The position numbers and the translations under genes are program-made. Shown piece after piece: positions 9,763 through 19,189 of a stretch of DNA of 64,000 nucleotides (position 1 is its first letter; each line of letters opens with the position of its first letter). Source of the stretch: Deltaproteobacteria bacterium (GTDB lineage: Bacteria > Myxococcota > JACPTQ01). The stretch covers positions 1 through 64,000 of the forward strand of contig JACPTQ010000013.1 of the NCBI GenBank assembly GCA_016192705.1, in the 5' to 3' direction. The notes beneath the pieces were generated by a model, which saw nothing but the letters and a program-made list of their open reading frames with translations, was not told where the DNA came from and did no database searches.

Positions 9763-12279
9763 ATGACGGTTCGTGCCCGAGCGGCGGCCTGGTGTCATCG
9801 CCACCCCGTCGCCGTCGACGTCTCGGCGCTTGCCCTGGCTATGCTCTGTCTTTTCCCCCAGAGCCTCACAGCCGAAAATGTCTTCTTCACGGAGGATCAC
9901 TTAGCCGCGTTTTCGGCTTGGCGAGAGGCGGTCGACGCCATTCGGCGCGGCGAACTCCCGCTTTGGTCCGAGTGGCTCTTTTCTGGCTTCCCATTCTCGG
10001 CGGACGCCCAGACGGAGGTTTTTTATCCGCCCGCCGTTTTTTTTCGACAGCTCCTTCCGCCCGTGCTTGGCTACAATCTGTACATCCCCTTCACGTTGTT
10101 TCTTGCGGCGACAAATCAATATGTTCTCTGCCGCGTTTGTGGCACGTCACGGTTGGCCGCCGTCGTCGGTGGCATCATCTTCGGTGGCGGATTTCCCGTG
10201 GCGAATCAGAGCGCGAGCTTTGCGTGCATCGCCACAATCGCATGGCTCCCCGGGATCCTCGCCGCCGCGCTTCATCTCATCGAGAGCCCAGGGTTAAGGC
10301 GAGCCACGCTTCTCGCGGCGTTGCTCGGGATCCAGGTGCTTGCCGGGTACTTCCAGTTCGTCGCGATGACCGTCGTTCTTTGCGCCCTCCTATTTGTCTT
10401 GAACCGTCCGACCTGGCGAGGCCTTTTTTGGTTCGCAACCGCGGGCGTTTGGGCGCTCGCGCTTTCAGCCGTCGTTCTCATCCCGTCCGTCGAGCTTCTT
10501 TCGCTCTCAACGCGCGCGCAAGCCGGTAACTTCCCTTACGCAACGTCGGTACACCCCATCCAATGGCTCGCCCTCTTTTCGCCGGACCATTTCGGAAACC
10601 CAGCGGAGGATACGTTTTGGATCGCCTTCGACCCGTTTCGGTTTTTTGTGTCAACGCCCTACTTCGGGATCGCGGCGCCCATTCTCGCCGTGTTCTTCGT
10701 CGCGACGCTCGGGGACCGACGCGACATCGCGATTCTCGCGGGCCTTGTTCTCTGCGCGGTTCTCGCCATGGGGCCCCACACGCCGCTTCACAAGATTCTC
10801 GCGGAAATCCCGCTCTTCTCTAAATTCCGCGCCCCGTCACGATGGCTCCAGCCGCTCGCGGCCTTTTTCGCATTGGCGGCCGCCATTGGTCTCGATCGAA
10901 TACGAAGTCGCCCTTCGCGATCCCTTCTGGTCGCCGGGGGTTCATTCCTTTTCACCGCGCTGCTGCTGAGCGCGTGGGCCAAAGGATTCCCCGTGCCCTC
11001 TCTCGGGCCCGCAGACGTCCCTGCGGTGCAGCACGAACGCGTCGTCGCAATCTCCCATCCACGGGACCTTTTCTTTGCCATCGCCTTTGGCATCGCGACC
11101 ATCGTGACTCTTTGGGCTGTTCGCAGAGACTGGCGTTTTGCAGCCGGCCTTGTGCCGCTCCTCATAGCGGATTTGGCCGTCCACAGTACCTTTCTTAGGC
11201 CCGTCGCGCCCGTTTCGATCCTCGACCGGCCTGACAATCTCAAGTCGCTTGTCCCCTTCGACGGACGAATCTTTCGTGATCCGACATTTCACGACCCGCT
11301 CCACTATGCTCCTGAACAGGCGCGTGCGGGAGCCAGTCGGGCGGGCTGGGCCTTTGGCGTCGCTCCGTACTTAAGGGCTGGTGAAACCTGGGGGCCTGGC
11401 GCCGGAATTCTTTTTCAGGTCGAAGCCGTCGACGGGATTTCGGCCTTTTGCTTCGATCGGTATCGGCGGCTCTTGGGCGGAAAAGACTTCGGATCGGTTC
11501 CCGTATTTCGGCCAACACCCGAAGTCCTAGACCTTCTCGGTGTGCGCTATCAGGCTTTTCCTGTTGTCGCCCGACCAACGGCGCTTCCGCGCGCGTTCTT
11601 CGTCGAAAGCGCGCAAGTGGCCGACGATGACGCCGTGGAGAAGGCGATCCAAGGCCGCGGGGTTGACTTCAGGAAACTCGCATTCGTCGCCGAAGGGGAG
11701 ACGTCGCACGATGCGCGTTGCCGGGCCGCAACCGTCGTGCGTACGGGCGCATTTTCGTACACGACGCGCACGGACGCTCGCTGTCTTCTCGTCGTTGCGG
11801 ACCCGCACCATCCCGGCTGGAGGGCTTGGTTGGACGGGTCGGAAACGCCGCTCCTCCGGGCGAACCTTGCACTTCGCGCGGTTTGGATTCCGGCGGGTGA
11901 ACACCGTGTCGAATTTGATTTTCATCCGATGACGCTGCGGATTGGCTTATTGCTTTCCGCCATCGCATGGATTCTGACGTTTTTGGGGGCGAAGTGGCCC
12001 TCACGTCGGTCAACAAAACCAAGGCCGCTCGAAGAATCGACCGATCCTCGTGCGCACAAATGGTTTCGGCGCGCACGATGGATTTGGGTCGTCTTTGTCG
12101 TGATCGTTTGCGCCGCGGGCGCCGTTCTTGAACCCAAGCTGTGGAAGAAGAACGTCGATTGGCTTCACTACCCCAGCGCCGCAAAACGGATTGCGGTCAT
12201 GTTCAGCATCGGGCTTCTGCGTGAAGGGGACGCGCGAAACGCGGAGCGGCACCGAGACGCCGCGCTGCGGATGCCGTAG
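9763..12279 (+). CDS. YfhO-like polytopic membrane protein
   Basis: An 838-residue membrane protein with many hydrophobic spans across the first roughly 480 residues. A soluble, probably extracytoplasmic, domain follows, with two further spans near the C-terminus. The N-terminal pattern DHLAAFSAWREAVDAIRRG, then LPLWSEWLFSGFPF, is typical of YfhO-like proteins and related lipid-linked-sugar glycosyltransferases. The C-terminal AWLDGSETPLLRANLALRAV then PAGEHRVEFDFHP is the conserved YfhO ending. A Shine-Dalgarno-like GGTGAGG precedes the ATG. In Gram-positives YfhO glycosylates lipoteichoic acid; here an envelope glycosyltransferase role is inferred and the substrate is unknown. Confidence 0.8.
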   Translation: MTVRARAAAWCHRHPVAVDVSALALAMLCLFPQSLTAENVFFTEDHLAAFSAWREAVDAIRRGELPLWSEWLFSGFPFSADAQTEVFYPPAVFFRQLLPPVLGYNLYIPFTLFLAATNQYVLCRVCGTSRLAAVVGGIIFGGGFPVANQSASFACIATIAWLPGILAAALHLIESPGLRRATLLAALLGIQVLAGYFQFVAMTVVLCALLFVLNRPTWRGLFWFATAGVWALALSAVVLIPSVELLSLSTRAQAGNFPYATSVHPIQWLALFSPDHFGNPAEDTFWIAFDPFRFFVSTPYFGIAAPILAVFFVATLGDRRDIAILAGLVLCAVLAMGPHTPLHKILAEIPLFSKFRAPSRWLQPLAAFFALAAAIGLDRIRSRPSRSLLVAGGSFLFTALLLSAWAKGFPVPSLGPADVPAVQHERVVAISHPRDLFFAIAFGIATIVTLWAVRRDWRFAAGLVPLLIADLAVHSTFLRPVAPVSILDRPDNLKSLVPFDGRIFRDPTFHDPLHYAPEQARAGASRAGWAFGVAPYLRAGETWGPGAGILFQVEAVDGISAFCFDRYRRLLGGKDFGSVPVFRPTPEVLDLLGVRYQAFPVVARPTALPRAFFVESAQVADDDAVEKAIQGRGVDFRKLAFVAEGETSHDARCRAATVVRTGAFSYTTRTDARCLLVVADPHHPGWRAWLDGSETPLLRANLALRAVWIPAGEHRVEFDFHPMTLRIGLLLSAIAWILTFLGAKWPSRRSTKPRPLEESTDPRAHKWFRRARWIWVVFVVIVCAAGAVLEPKLWKKNVDWLHYPSAAKRIAVMFSIGLLREGDARNAERHRDAALRMP

Positions 12280-12306
12280 CCCAACGAAGTGAGAGCGACG
12301 GGCAGG

Positions 12307-14193
12307 CTACTGGATTGTCACGGTCATCTTGTACGTGTTACCGGGCAGTACACCGCGGTCCTGATCGTTGTACAAAAAAACTTTCCAGCTAAACGATCCA
12401 CTGGTCGCGGCTGTGACCGTCACCGTTTCGACGTCCGAGCTGCTCGCGCTCGAGTCGACCTCGGCGCCCGACGGATCGTACAACTTGATCTCGATGTCGC
12501 CCTCGTCGTGCTCGAAATCGAGCCGCACGGTTATGCTTTGCCCCGCGTTCACCGTGCGCTTCCAAAAATCTTTCGTCGATGTCATGCACAAGCCGAGATT
12601 GTTCGTCACGCCGAGCGGAGCCGTTTTCGCCGTTGCGCTTGAGTCGTTTGGCTCGTTCGCGCTGTCATCGGTGCAGACGGGCGCGGTCCCGCGCGTCACC
12701 TTCAAACTGTACGAGCACCCCGGCGTGATTCCGCGGTCGTAGGTCATCTCGACCTTGACGCGGAACGTATCGGGCCCCGCGACGTCGTACGCCTTCTCTT
12801 TGTAGTTCGTGCCGCTCGTCGACAGCTGCCCGCCGAGCGATCGCCCGAGCGAGTCGGTCAAATCGAGGTTGAGCCAGCACTCGGCCTCGTCGTAATCGAG
12901 GCGCACCGTGAGCCGCTCGCCACTCGACACCTGAATCTTCCACCAATCGATCTCCGACGCGTCGCACAACCCGAGTGACGACGTTGTTCCCGTTCCGATC
13001 GTCTTCGCCGAAATGTGGTCGTCGTTCGGTTCGTTCGCCGCGTCCTCGGGGCAAGGTGGCGCCGGACCCTTGGTAACTTTCATCGAATAGGTGAGCGCTT
13101 GCTGCGGCGGTCCCCAGCCGCCGAAACGAACGCGAATGTAAAACGTTCCGGCCGCCGTTGCGTCGTACGCGGCCGACTCCGTATCACCCGATCCGTAAGA
13201 CGATTTTTTTACGCTGCCTTGCGCGTCTTGAATTTCAAGGTCGATGTCACCGTTCGCGTGGACGAACGTGAGCTGCACCGCAACGCGCTCACCGGCGTTG
13301 ACTGAAACCGAGTAAAAATCCTCCTTCGACCCCGGACAAAGGACGAGCCCGCTCGTCGTGCCAACGGGCGCAGCGACCGCGGTCACGCGCGTGTCGTTTC
13401 CGGTCCCCTCCTTATTGTCGTCGGTGCAGGCCGGCGCGGCGCCGCACGCGTTTCCCGAGCACCCGAAATCGCAATCCTGCTCTGACGAAGCGTATTCGCA
13501 CTGGCCCTGGTAACAGGTGCCGGTTGTTTCGAAAACTTCGAGGCGGTCTGTGCCCACGCATCGACTTGCGGGCGGCGAACTGCAGACGACCCCGGCGCAC
13601 GTTCCCGACTTGCTCGCGATAAGCCGGTAGTCGATCCGTTCCGACGCGCGCGACGTGACCTTCACCAAAAGTTTTGTTCCCGACGCGACACTCACCTGTG
13701 CGAGCTTGAAGAGCGGCGCGGTTTGTTGTGCGCGCGCCAATTCACGCGTTCCCGATTCGTCGTAAACAACGACGTCCAAAAGATCGATGGAGTGCGGCGC
13801 TGAAATATTGAGTGTGACTTCATCTTGCGCGCGGACATCGTAGTAAAACCAGTCGGTGCCCGCGGGGCAGATCGATGCGTTCGAGGCGCCGCCCCAACCG
13901 AGGTGCGTCGGTGCTCCCGAGGTTTCGTTAGGTTCGAAATGGTCGTCGTCGACGCAGCCCGCGCCGGCATCCGTGACCGACCCCGCATCCGGTTGCACCC
14001 CCGCGTCCGCTACGGCGCCCGCATCCGCATCCGCACCCGCGTCCGCGCCCGCACCCGCGTCGCCAACCGCGCTGGCATCGACGGGATCTAGCGGCGGAAA
14101 CGCGGGATCACCAGGTTGTGATTCGGTGTCCGGGTTCGTGCCGCACCCCACGACGGCCGCCACGAAAACGTTTAACAAGATTAAGAAGCGCAT
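12307..14193 (-). CDS. Lipoprotein with Asp-Ala-Gly tract and four PPC-type domains
   Basis: A 628-residue exported lipoprotein. The ATG at 14193 is preferred over an upstream frame-compatible ATG because it follows a good ribosome site (GGAGGG) and starts a signal peptide (MRFLILLNVFVAAVVGC) with lipobox Cys17. A low-complexity DAGAGADAGADADAG-type tract follows. Next come four bacterial pre-peptidase C-terminal (PPC) domains separated by Cys/Asp linkers (CTDDNKEG, CPEDAANEPND, CTDDSANEPND). A Cys-rich segment sits between the first and second. PPC domains are usually carried by secreted hydrolases as adhesion or targeting modules, but no catalytic domain is present. It is probably a surface-exposed binding protein of unknown ligand. 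Confidence 0.8.
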   Translation of the reverse strand: MRFLILLNVFVAAVVGCGTNPDTESQPGDPAFPPLDPVDASAVGDAGAGADAGADADAGAVADAGVQPDAGSVTDAGAGCVDDDHFEPNETSGAPTHLGWGGASNASICPAGTDWFYYDVRAQDEVTLNISAPHSIDLLDVVVYDESGTRELARAQQTAPLFKLAQVSVASGTKLLVKVTSRASERIDYRLIASKSGTCAGVVCSSPPASRCVGTDRLEVFETTGTCYQGQCEYASSEQDCDFGCSGNACGAAPACTDDNKEGTGNDTRVTAVAAPVGTTSGLVLCPGSKEDFYSVSVNAGERVAVQLTFVHANGDIDLEIQDAQGSVKKSSYGSGDTESAAYDATAAGTFYIRVRFGGWGPPQQALTYSMKVTKGPAPPCPEDAANEPNDDHISAKTIGTGTTSSLGLCDASEIDWWKIQVSSGERLTVRLDYDEAECWLNLDLTDSLGRSLGGQLSTSGTNYKEKAYDVAGPDTFRVKVEMTYDRGITPGCSYSLKVTRGTAPVCTDDSANEPNDSSATAKTAPLGVTNNLGLCMTSTKDFWKRTVNAGQSITVRLDFEHDEGDIEIKLYDPSGAEVDSSASSSDVETVTVTAATSGSFSWKVFLYNDQDRGVLPGNTYKMTVTIQ

Positions 14194-14433
14194 CGATGTT
14201 CCCTCCACGGGACCTCCCCAATTTCTCAAGTTGCAGCTCTCGTTCCAGTTCAGAAGGGCGGGCTGTATACCGCAATCGGCGCGGAGAATCAACCACGTGG
14301 CGTGCGAAATGGGTCAGATGGAGACAAATGTCCCCACGCCTTCAGGTCCCACGAATCAACGCGGCGTCCGATTCTGACAGCGACTTTCGGCCACCCTTGA
14401 CCGCTCGGCGTCGACGAGGGGATTCTCGCGGGC

Positions 14434-15828
14434 ATGGGGGACAAGGTCTCCGGGTCACGGTTCAGGCGGCTCACGAAAATTGGGTGGTTGTCGCGTCGTG
14501 CGTTGCCGATTGCTTGGGCGCGTCTTCGGCAAGCCGGCGACGCCGACCGAAAGGGGCGCGCGCGGATCGCGGAGGAGATTCTCGAAAAGCACGCCGACAT
14601 TGCCGAGGAGGCGTTTCGCACGCTCGGCGAGCTCAAGGGGATTGCGCTTAAAGTTGGGCAGATGCTCGCCTATATGGATGGGGCGCTCCCCGAGGAGTAT
14701 CGGGCGGTTTATCAGGCCGTTTTCTCGCGGCTCCTCCAGGCGGCGCCCGCGTTGCCCTTCGCGTCGGTGGCTCGTGTCGTCGAGACGGAGCTTGGACGGC
14801 CGGTCGCGGAGGCGTTTTCGTCGTTCGAGGAGAAACCGTTCGCGGCGGCGTCAATTGGGCAAGTTCACCGCGCGACGTTGCCATCGGGTGAGGCGGTTGC
14901 GGTCAAGGTTCAATATCCGGGCGTTGATAAGGCGATCGCGGCCGACATGAAGAACGTTTCGCTCTTTCACGGAATGGCGGCGCCGTTTCTCGGTGCGCTG
15001 GGCAAGGGCGGGATGAGTCGGAACCACAAGGAGATCATCGGGGAGATTCGCGCGCGGCTCATGGAGGAGCTCGACTACACGCGAGAAGCCGAGATGCAGA
15101 TGCGATTTCGCGCTTTGCTTGCGAATGAGCCAGACGTCGAGATCCCGCGTGTCTTCGAGAGGTTTTCGACGGCGCGCGTGCTCACAACGGAGCTTATCGT
15201 TGGACGAACGTTTGGTGAATTCATAAGCGCGGCATCGCCAGACGAGAAGAACCGCGTCGGCGCCGTCTTGCAGCGCGTGCTCTTTCGGAGCCTCTTTGAG
15301 CTCAAACTGTTCAACGCCGATCCGCACCCCGGCAACTATCTCTTTCCTCCGAGCGGGAAAGTTGTCTTGCTCGATTTCGGGTGCGTCAAAGTGATCCCCG
15401 ATTGGCTCGCCGACGCGATGCGCCGATATTTTCGCGCTGGGGTGCGCGCGACGCGAACGGGCGCCGCTGCCGACTGGGCCGCGTTCGATGACGCGATTTG
15501 CGATGCGCTGAAACTCAACCGCGCGGAGCCGGTGACGTACGAGATTTATCGCGCATTCATTTTGTACTGCCTTCGCCCATATCTGGCAGACGCGGAGTTT
15601 ACGTTTACGCCCGATTACACCGGCGAGTCGATCGACCGTGTGCTCGATGGGGCGAAGCGCGCCGTGTTCGCGAAAGGGAAGATCCCGCGAATCCCAGATC
15701 TGCCGCCAATCCCAGCCGATTTTACCTTCTTAAACCGCGTTCAATTTGGACTTTACTCGGTGCTCGCCATGCTTCGCGCGCGCGGCAACTTTCATCGCTT
15801 GCTGCCGGCGGATTTGCGCGAGACCTAA
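14434..15828 (+). CDS. AarF/UbiB/ABC1-family atypical kinase-like protein
   Basis: A 464-residue ABC1/UbiB family protein. The diagnostic KxGQ motif is present (ALKVGQMLAYMDG), as are the A-rich loop AAASIGQVHRATLPSG, the lysine strand VAVKVQYPGVDKAI, the catalytic-type loop FNADPHPGNYLFPP and the metal motif VLLDFGCVK. Family members support ubiquinone biosynthesis or lipid transport and have ATPase rather than protein-kinase activity. No ubiquinone genes are adjacent, so the specific role is unknown. The start at 14434 leaves a short basic N-terminus. A dispersed inverted repeat begins at the base after the TAA stop. Confidence 0.88.
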   Translation: MGDKVSGSRFRRLTKIGWLSRRALPIAWARLRQAGDADRKGRARIAEEILEKHADIAEEAFRTLGELKGIALKVGQMLAYMDGALPEEYRAVYQAVFSRLLQAAPALPFASVARVVETELGRPVAEAFSSFEEKPFAAASIGQVHRATLPSGEAVAVKVQYPGVDKAIAADMKNVSLFHGMAAPFLGALGKGGMSRNHKEIIGEIRARLMEELDYTREAEMQMRFRALLANEPDVEIPRVFERFSTARVLTTELIVGRTFGEFISAASPDEKNRVGAVLQRVLFRSLFELKLFNADPHPGNYLFPPSGKVVLLDFGCVKVIPDWLADAMRRYFRAGVRATRTGAAADWAAFDDAICDALKLNRAEPVTYEIYRAFILYCLRPYLADAEFTFTPDYTGESIDRVLDGAKRAVFAKGKIPRIPDLPPIPADFTFLNRVQFGLYSVLAMLRARGNFHRLLPADLRET

Positions 15829-15980
15829 CAGGTTGCTGAAAAACGCCCATCTGCGGCGTTGGCGCGCCGCCGCTCGCTTCCGCGTACATCTGAGTACTGC
15901 GTCAGCTCGCGGCTTTCCGCGCCTGCCTTGCATCTGGGCGTTTTTGAGCAACCTCCCAAATCCACTTTTTCCGCACCCTG
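15829..15980. repeat. Inverted-repeat (MITE-like) element, second copy
   Basis: It starts one base after the upstream stop codon with CAGGTTGCTGAAAAACGCCC. A long imperfect stem pairs 15830-15853 with 15931-15954 (CATCTGGGCGTTTTTGAGCA side). The outer right end CTTTTTCCGCACCCTG matches the right end of the 3078-3291 element with few changes. The 5' A-tract and 3' T-tract around a GC-rich stem look like a bidirectional terminator. The shared ends and different interiors suggest a mobile miniature element family. Confidence 0.65.
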
Positions 15981-16554
15981 CTGACCGTCGCGTTTACTTA
16001 CCCTGATCCCCGGGTAACGGGCAACATTTGCGTTGGGCCGGCGGGGTCTGGGCTCGCTCCGGCTCGCAAAAGTCCTCGGGTCTGATTTGAAATGTGAGTC
16101 TGCACGAAATGAATGAAACATCATGAGAACGGCAATTCCATGCCCTATCGGCACCTCATCCCCTGCGGGTGCGAGCCTATGCTCGCCCAATCCCCGCCCG
16201 CCCAACCAGAACCCGGCCGTTTCCCTGAAACGGCGGCTGAGAAACCTGGGGGTCGATCGATCGTCAGCCGACACCCAGCAGGTGATCTCTTCGCACCGCC
16301 CTCAAGCCCAGAAAACATTTCTCCGGAAAGCGGTCCGCCCGAATATGCGGGGGGCGGCACGGGCGCCGCAGAGGCGCGCCTCCGCAGGGTCTGTAGCGCG
16401 ATATTGGCTGCGAATCTCCGAGATTTCGCACGCCACAAAACAGTGGCTCGAGCGCTCGTTGGCGTTCAGACCCGAGGACGTCGGCGCGCCGGAGCGGGCT
16501 CCTGTCGACCCTCACGCTCACGAGCGAACGGACCGCTTAACCGGGGATTGGGGT
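15981..16554. other. Non-coding interval with no recognisable gene
   Basis: This stretch of about 570 bp lies between the repeat element and the end of the next minus-strand gene. I see no frame that looks like a natural protein on either strand; the short open frames are Arg/Pro-rich and lack ribosome sites. It contains one perfect 8-bp hairpin (GCCGTTTC, loop CCT, GAAACGGC at about 16216-16234) without a T-run. It could be decayed coding sequence or a leader; nothing more can be supported. Confidence 0.4.
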
Positions 16555-17820
16555 TCACTTACACGTCTTCACGCACGGGTTAAAATCGTTGTTTGGGTCG
16601 CGTGCGCCAGAGCATTGCAGCGGCGATTCGACGCAGCACCCGACGATGCAGCTGAGCGCGCGCGCCTTGTTGAACGTGACCGCGCTGCTGTAGCCGTAGT
16701 TTTTGTCGCACGCTGCGGTGCACGTGTTCAGGTCGACCGGGTCGCGCTGTTTCGAGCATTGCAGCGGCGAGAGGAGACAGCACTTGGTGAGGCACCCCGC
16801 ATAACCGACGGCGTTAAAAACGCGCGCGGCGGTTGACGAACCGGTTGTGGGTGCGGTTGCGGGTGCGGGCGCGGAAGCGGGAGCGGTGGTTCGCGCCGCT
16901 GCGACCGGGCTGGGTTTAGCTGCCGAAGTCCCGCCACATTCAACGAGTCCACCCGCAACGTCGCGCACGTAATACGCCGCGCTGTCGGCCGTCCACACAA
17001 GCGCCTCGACCCCCTTAGGTCCGAGCCTCGCTGCGGCCTTCCCGAGTCCCAGCCATTCCGACGTCGGAAGCAAGGTCGAAATTTTTTTCGCCCATTTTGC
17101 GATGAGCGCGGGCGTCCCAGAGCCGCCCGACAGCGTCTCGAGGAGAATGTCGGCCACGAGTTCGCCCGCGATCCAACACCCGAGTTTCCACGCGGACTCC
17201 CAAAGCAGCTTCCAAATCTGGTTTCCCTTCATGCTGCGCAGGCACGCCGTCGCCTTCGCGAGGTTCTCCTTGATGTAATAGTAGAGGCCGCACGCCGCAA
17301 ATCCGCCCGTCGCAAGCGGTCCCGTCAAGACGGCTGCTTTGAAGCACTCGCTGCGATGCGCCCAGGCCGTTTTGATGGTCGCAATCCCGAGCCTTGCAAC
17401 CTCGCCGACCAAGTATGGGATGGCGCAAATGAACCCTTTTCGGAATTCACGGACGCATGTGCCCGACGGGGCCCACAAACGATCGAGCACCATGACCGTC
17501 GGGTCGAACCCCGAGAAGCCGTCGACAACTTTCAGGCAGTCAAGACTCTTGATGCCCGCCCAAATCTCTTTGAACTGCGTCTTCGCGTAAGCCGGGCCGC
17601 GCTCCCAAATCGACTTGACCGAATCGACCGCGCGCGAATAGGCGGAGCCGAGCTTCTGCTTCGCTTTTTCCCATAGGCTTGGTTCGACGGCCGGCTGGTC
17701 CGCACGCGCCGAGTTGATGATGGAGAACGGTCGATGCGTCGCGGTCGGGGGAGGCAACAGAAGAAAAACGCCCGCGAAGGCGATAAGACATCCAACCCCC
17801 TGTATCCACTTGGTTTTCAT
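16555..17820 (-). CDS. Exported Cys-rich protein of unknown function
   Basis: A 421-residue predicted exported protein that I do not recognise. The ATG at 17820 is preferred because a GAGG ribosome site precedes it and it begins a signal-like sequence (MKTKWIQGVGCLIAFAGVFLLL). The middle has hydrophobic helices (GPLATGGFAACGLYYYIKEN; LLWESAWKLGCWIAGELVAD). An Ala/Pro/Thr tract of about 30 residues then leads to two copies of a Cys module: C-x3-CC-x2-SPLQCS-x2-RDP, followed by an Asn-x-C-x3-C end. The duplicated C-terminal modules probably form disulfide-linked hairpins in the envelope. It resembles in style the other Cys-patterned exported proteins of this window (22-24 kb and 58-59 kb), but no sequence homology is claimed. 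Confidence 0.65.
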   Translation of the reverse strand: MKTKWIQGVGCLIAFAGVFLLLPPPTATHRPFSIINSARADQPAVEPSLWEKAKQKLGSAYSRAVDSVKSIWERGPAYAKTQFKEIWAGIKSLDCLKVVDGFSGFDPTVMVLDRLWAPSGTCVREFRKGFICAIPYLVGEVARLGIATIKTAWAHRSECFKAAVLTGPLATGGFAACGLYYYIKENLAKATACLRSMKGNQIWKLLWESAWKLGCWIAGELVADILLETLSGGSGTPALIAKWAKKISTLLPTSEWLGLGKAAARLGPKGVEALVWTADSAAYYVRDVAGGLVECGGTSAAKPSPVAAARTTAPASAPAPATAPTTGSSTAARVFNAVGYAGCLTKCCLLSPLQCSKQRDPVDLNTCTAACDKNYGYSSAVTFNKARALSCIVGCCVESPLQCSGARDPNNDFNPCVKTCK

Positions 17821-17908
17821 CGCGACCTCGTCTCCCGGCGATCCAAAGCCTTTCGGTCTAACGAGATTAGACGTTTGTTGCGGGCGGAAATTCATTCGCT
17901 GTTATTGT

Positions 17909-18268
17909 TCACCAGAGTGTTGCGGAATCGAGGAGTTCCGTCAGCGTCGATTCAACGTGCTCGCGAAAAAGAAGGGTCGGGAAAGGAACCGCGATTGACG
18001 AAACCCAGGCGGCGCGTAAACTCAGCCGGCTCACACCGTAGAGAATGAGCCAATGGTAAAAGCCGACCAAGAAACCGACCGGTGCGCGGAAGCCGCCGAG
18101 GACGAGCGACGCGCCGAGCGTAGCCATCGCGATAAGGTTCAAGACGTCGCGAAAGTTCGAGACGACGTGGAACTCCGCGCGGCGGCGCTCGATGGTGGCG
18201 ACGAGGGCGATGCACGCGACGGCGAGGATGTGGGCGGCGATGAAGAGCGATGCGGCGACACCGTTCAT
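17909..18268 (-). CDS. Small multi-span membrane protein
   Basis: A 119-residue protein starting MNGVAASLFIAAHILAV, with about three hydrophobic spans (residues roughly 6-23, 42-60 and 63-80). I do not recognise the family. It lies upstream of and on the same strand as the Cys-rich protein at 16555, and its 5' end overlaps or abuts the divergent pseudouridine-synthase gene. The upstream ribosome site is weak (AAGATG). The steady hydrophobic pattern, absent from the overlapping frames, is the main evidence that this strand is coding here. Confidence 0.5.
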   Translation of the reverse strand: MNGVAASLFIAAHILAVACIALVATIERRRAEFHVVSNFRDVLNLIAMATLGASLVLGGFRAPVGFLVGFYHWLILYGVSRLSLRAAWVSSIAVPFPTLLFREHVESTLTELLDSATLW

Positions 18269-19183
18269 CGGGCGGCATCTTACACGAACCGCAGAGTCGC
18301 GACGCGCGAATTCGACGTCGAGGTCAATTATCGCGGGTGGCGGCTCGACCTGTATTTGAAGCAGAAGATTGGACGGTTGTCCCGCACGCGGATCGAACGG
18401 CTCATCGGTTTGGGCGTGGTCACGCGGGATGGCGGGCGGGCGCGCGCGTCGGATCGGCTCGCGGGCGGCGAGCGGATCGTGATGTCGCGAAACATTGATA
18501 CGGCGCCGATCGCAGCGTTGCCGATCTTGTATCGCGACGACGCGATCGTCGTCATCGATAAGCCGGCCGGCGTCGTCGTGCATCCGAGCGCACGATATCC
18601 AGGCGGAACGATTGTCGATTGGTTTCGTGAGCAGCGCGAGAAGGTGTACGTCGTTCATCGGCTCGATCGCGAGACGTCGGGGGTTCTTTTGCTCGCACGA
18701 TCGCGCGATGTGGCGCGGGCGATGATCGCGGCTTTCGCGGCGCGCGAGGTCGATAAAGAGTACCGGGCTTGGGTGTGGGGCGATCTGCGCGAGGCACGGC
18801 AAATCGACGTCCCGCTTGGGTTTGAGCCAGGCGGCGCGATTCGAATTCGGATGGCGGTGGCTCCGGGCGGGCTCGCGTCGTTAACGGACGTTTGGCCGAT
18901 CGCGTGGGCCGAACGGGATGGGCGGGCCAGTACCCTTGTGCGTGCGCGACCCAAAACGGGACGCCAACATCAGATCCGCGTGCACCTCGCGTCGATCGGA
19001 CACCCGGTTGTTGGCGATACGCTTTACGGCGTCGCGACGCCGCGGCTTCGTGAGGCGTGGGAAGGCACGGAAGAAGCGGGGAACCGATTGCTTCTGCACG
19101 CGCATCGGCTCGCGTTTCGGCATCCCGTCAAAGCGCAATCCATCGAAATCACCGCTCCGCTGCCCACGTCATTTCGCGTCTGA
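18230..19183 (+). CDS. RluA-family 23S/tRNA pseudouridine synthase
   Basis: An RluA-type pseudouridine synthase that isomerises specific uridines in rRNA or tRNA. It has an N-terminal S4-like RNA-binding segment (RGWRLDLYLKQKIGRLSRTR) and then the catalytic core with RluA motif HRLDRETSGVLLLA, whose Asp is the nucleophile. Downstream motifs KEYRAWVWG and KTGRQHQIRVHLASIGHPV are typical. The start is uncertain: no ATG lies near the S4 domain, and GTG at 18230 with GAGG just upstream is my choice. It would overlap the start of the antisense membrane-protein gene by 39 bp. Which of RluA/C/D it corresponds to cannot be decided. Confidence 0.85.
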   Translation: MGGDEERCGDTVHRAASYTNRRVATREFDVEVNYRGWRLDLYLKQKIGRLSRTRIERLIGLGVVTRDGGRARASDRLAGGERIVMSRNIDTAPIAALPILYRDDAIVVIDKPAGVVVHPSARYPGGTIVDWFREQREKVYVVHRLDRETSGVLLLARSRDVARAMIAAFAAREVDKEYRAWVWGDLREARQIDVPLGFEPGGAIRIRMAVAPGGLASLTDVWPIAWAERDGRASTLVRARPKTGRQHQIRVHLASIGHPVVGDTLYGVATPRLREAWEGTEEAGNRLLLHAHRLAFRHPVKAQSIEITAPLPTSFRV

Positions 19184-19189
19184 TGCGAA

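Noticed and set aside
13965-14075. Repetitive GCGTCCGC-type stretch as a CRISPR array or satellite
   Set aside because: The repeats are short, irregular and code for an Asp-Ala-Gly tract in a lipoprotein. There are no uniform repeats and spacers, and no cas genes are present.
17909-18802. 297-codon extension of the small membrane protein
   Set aside because: The upstream part is antisense to the RluA catalytic domain and Arg/His-rich. The membrane-protein pattern begins only at the Met at 18268.
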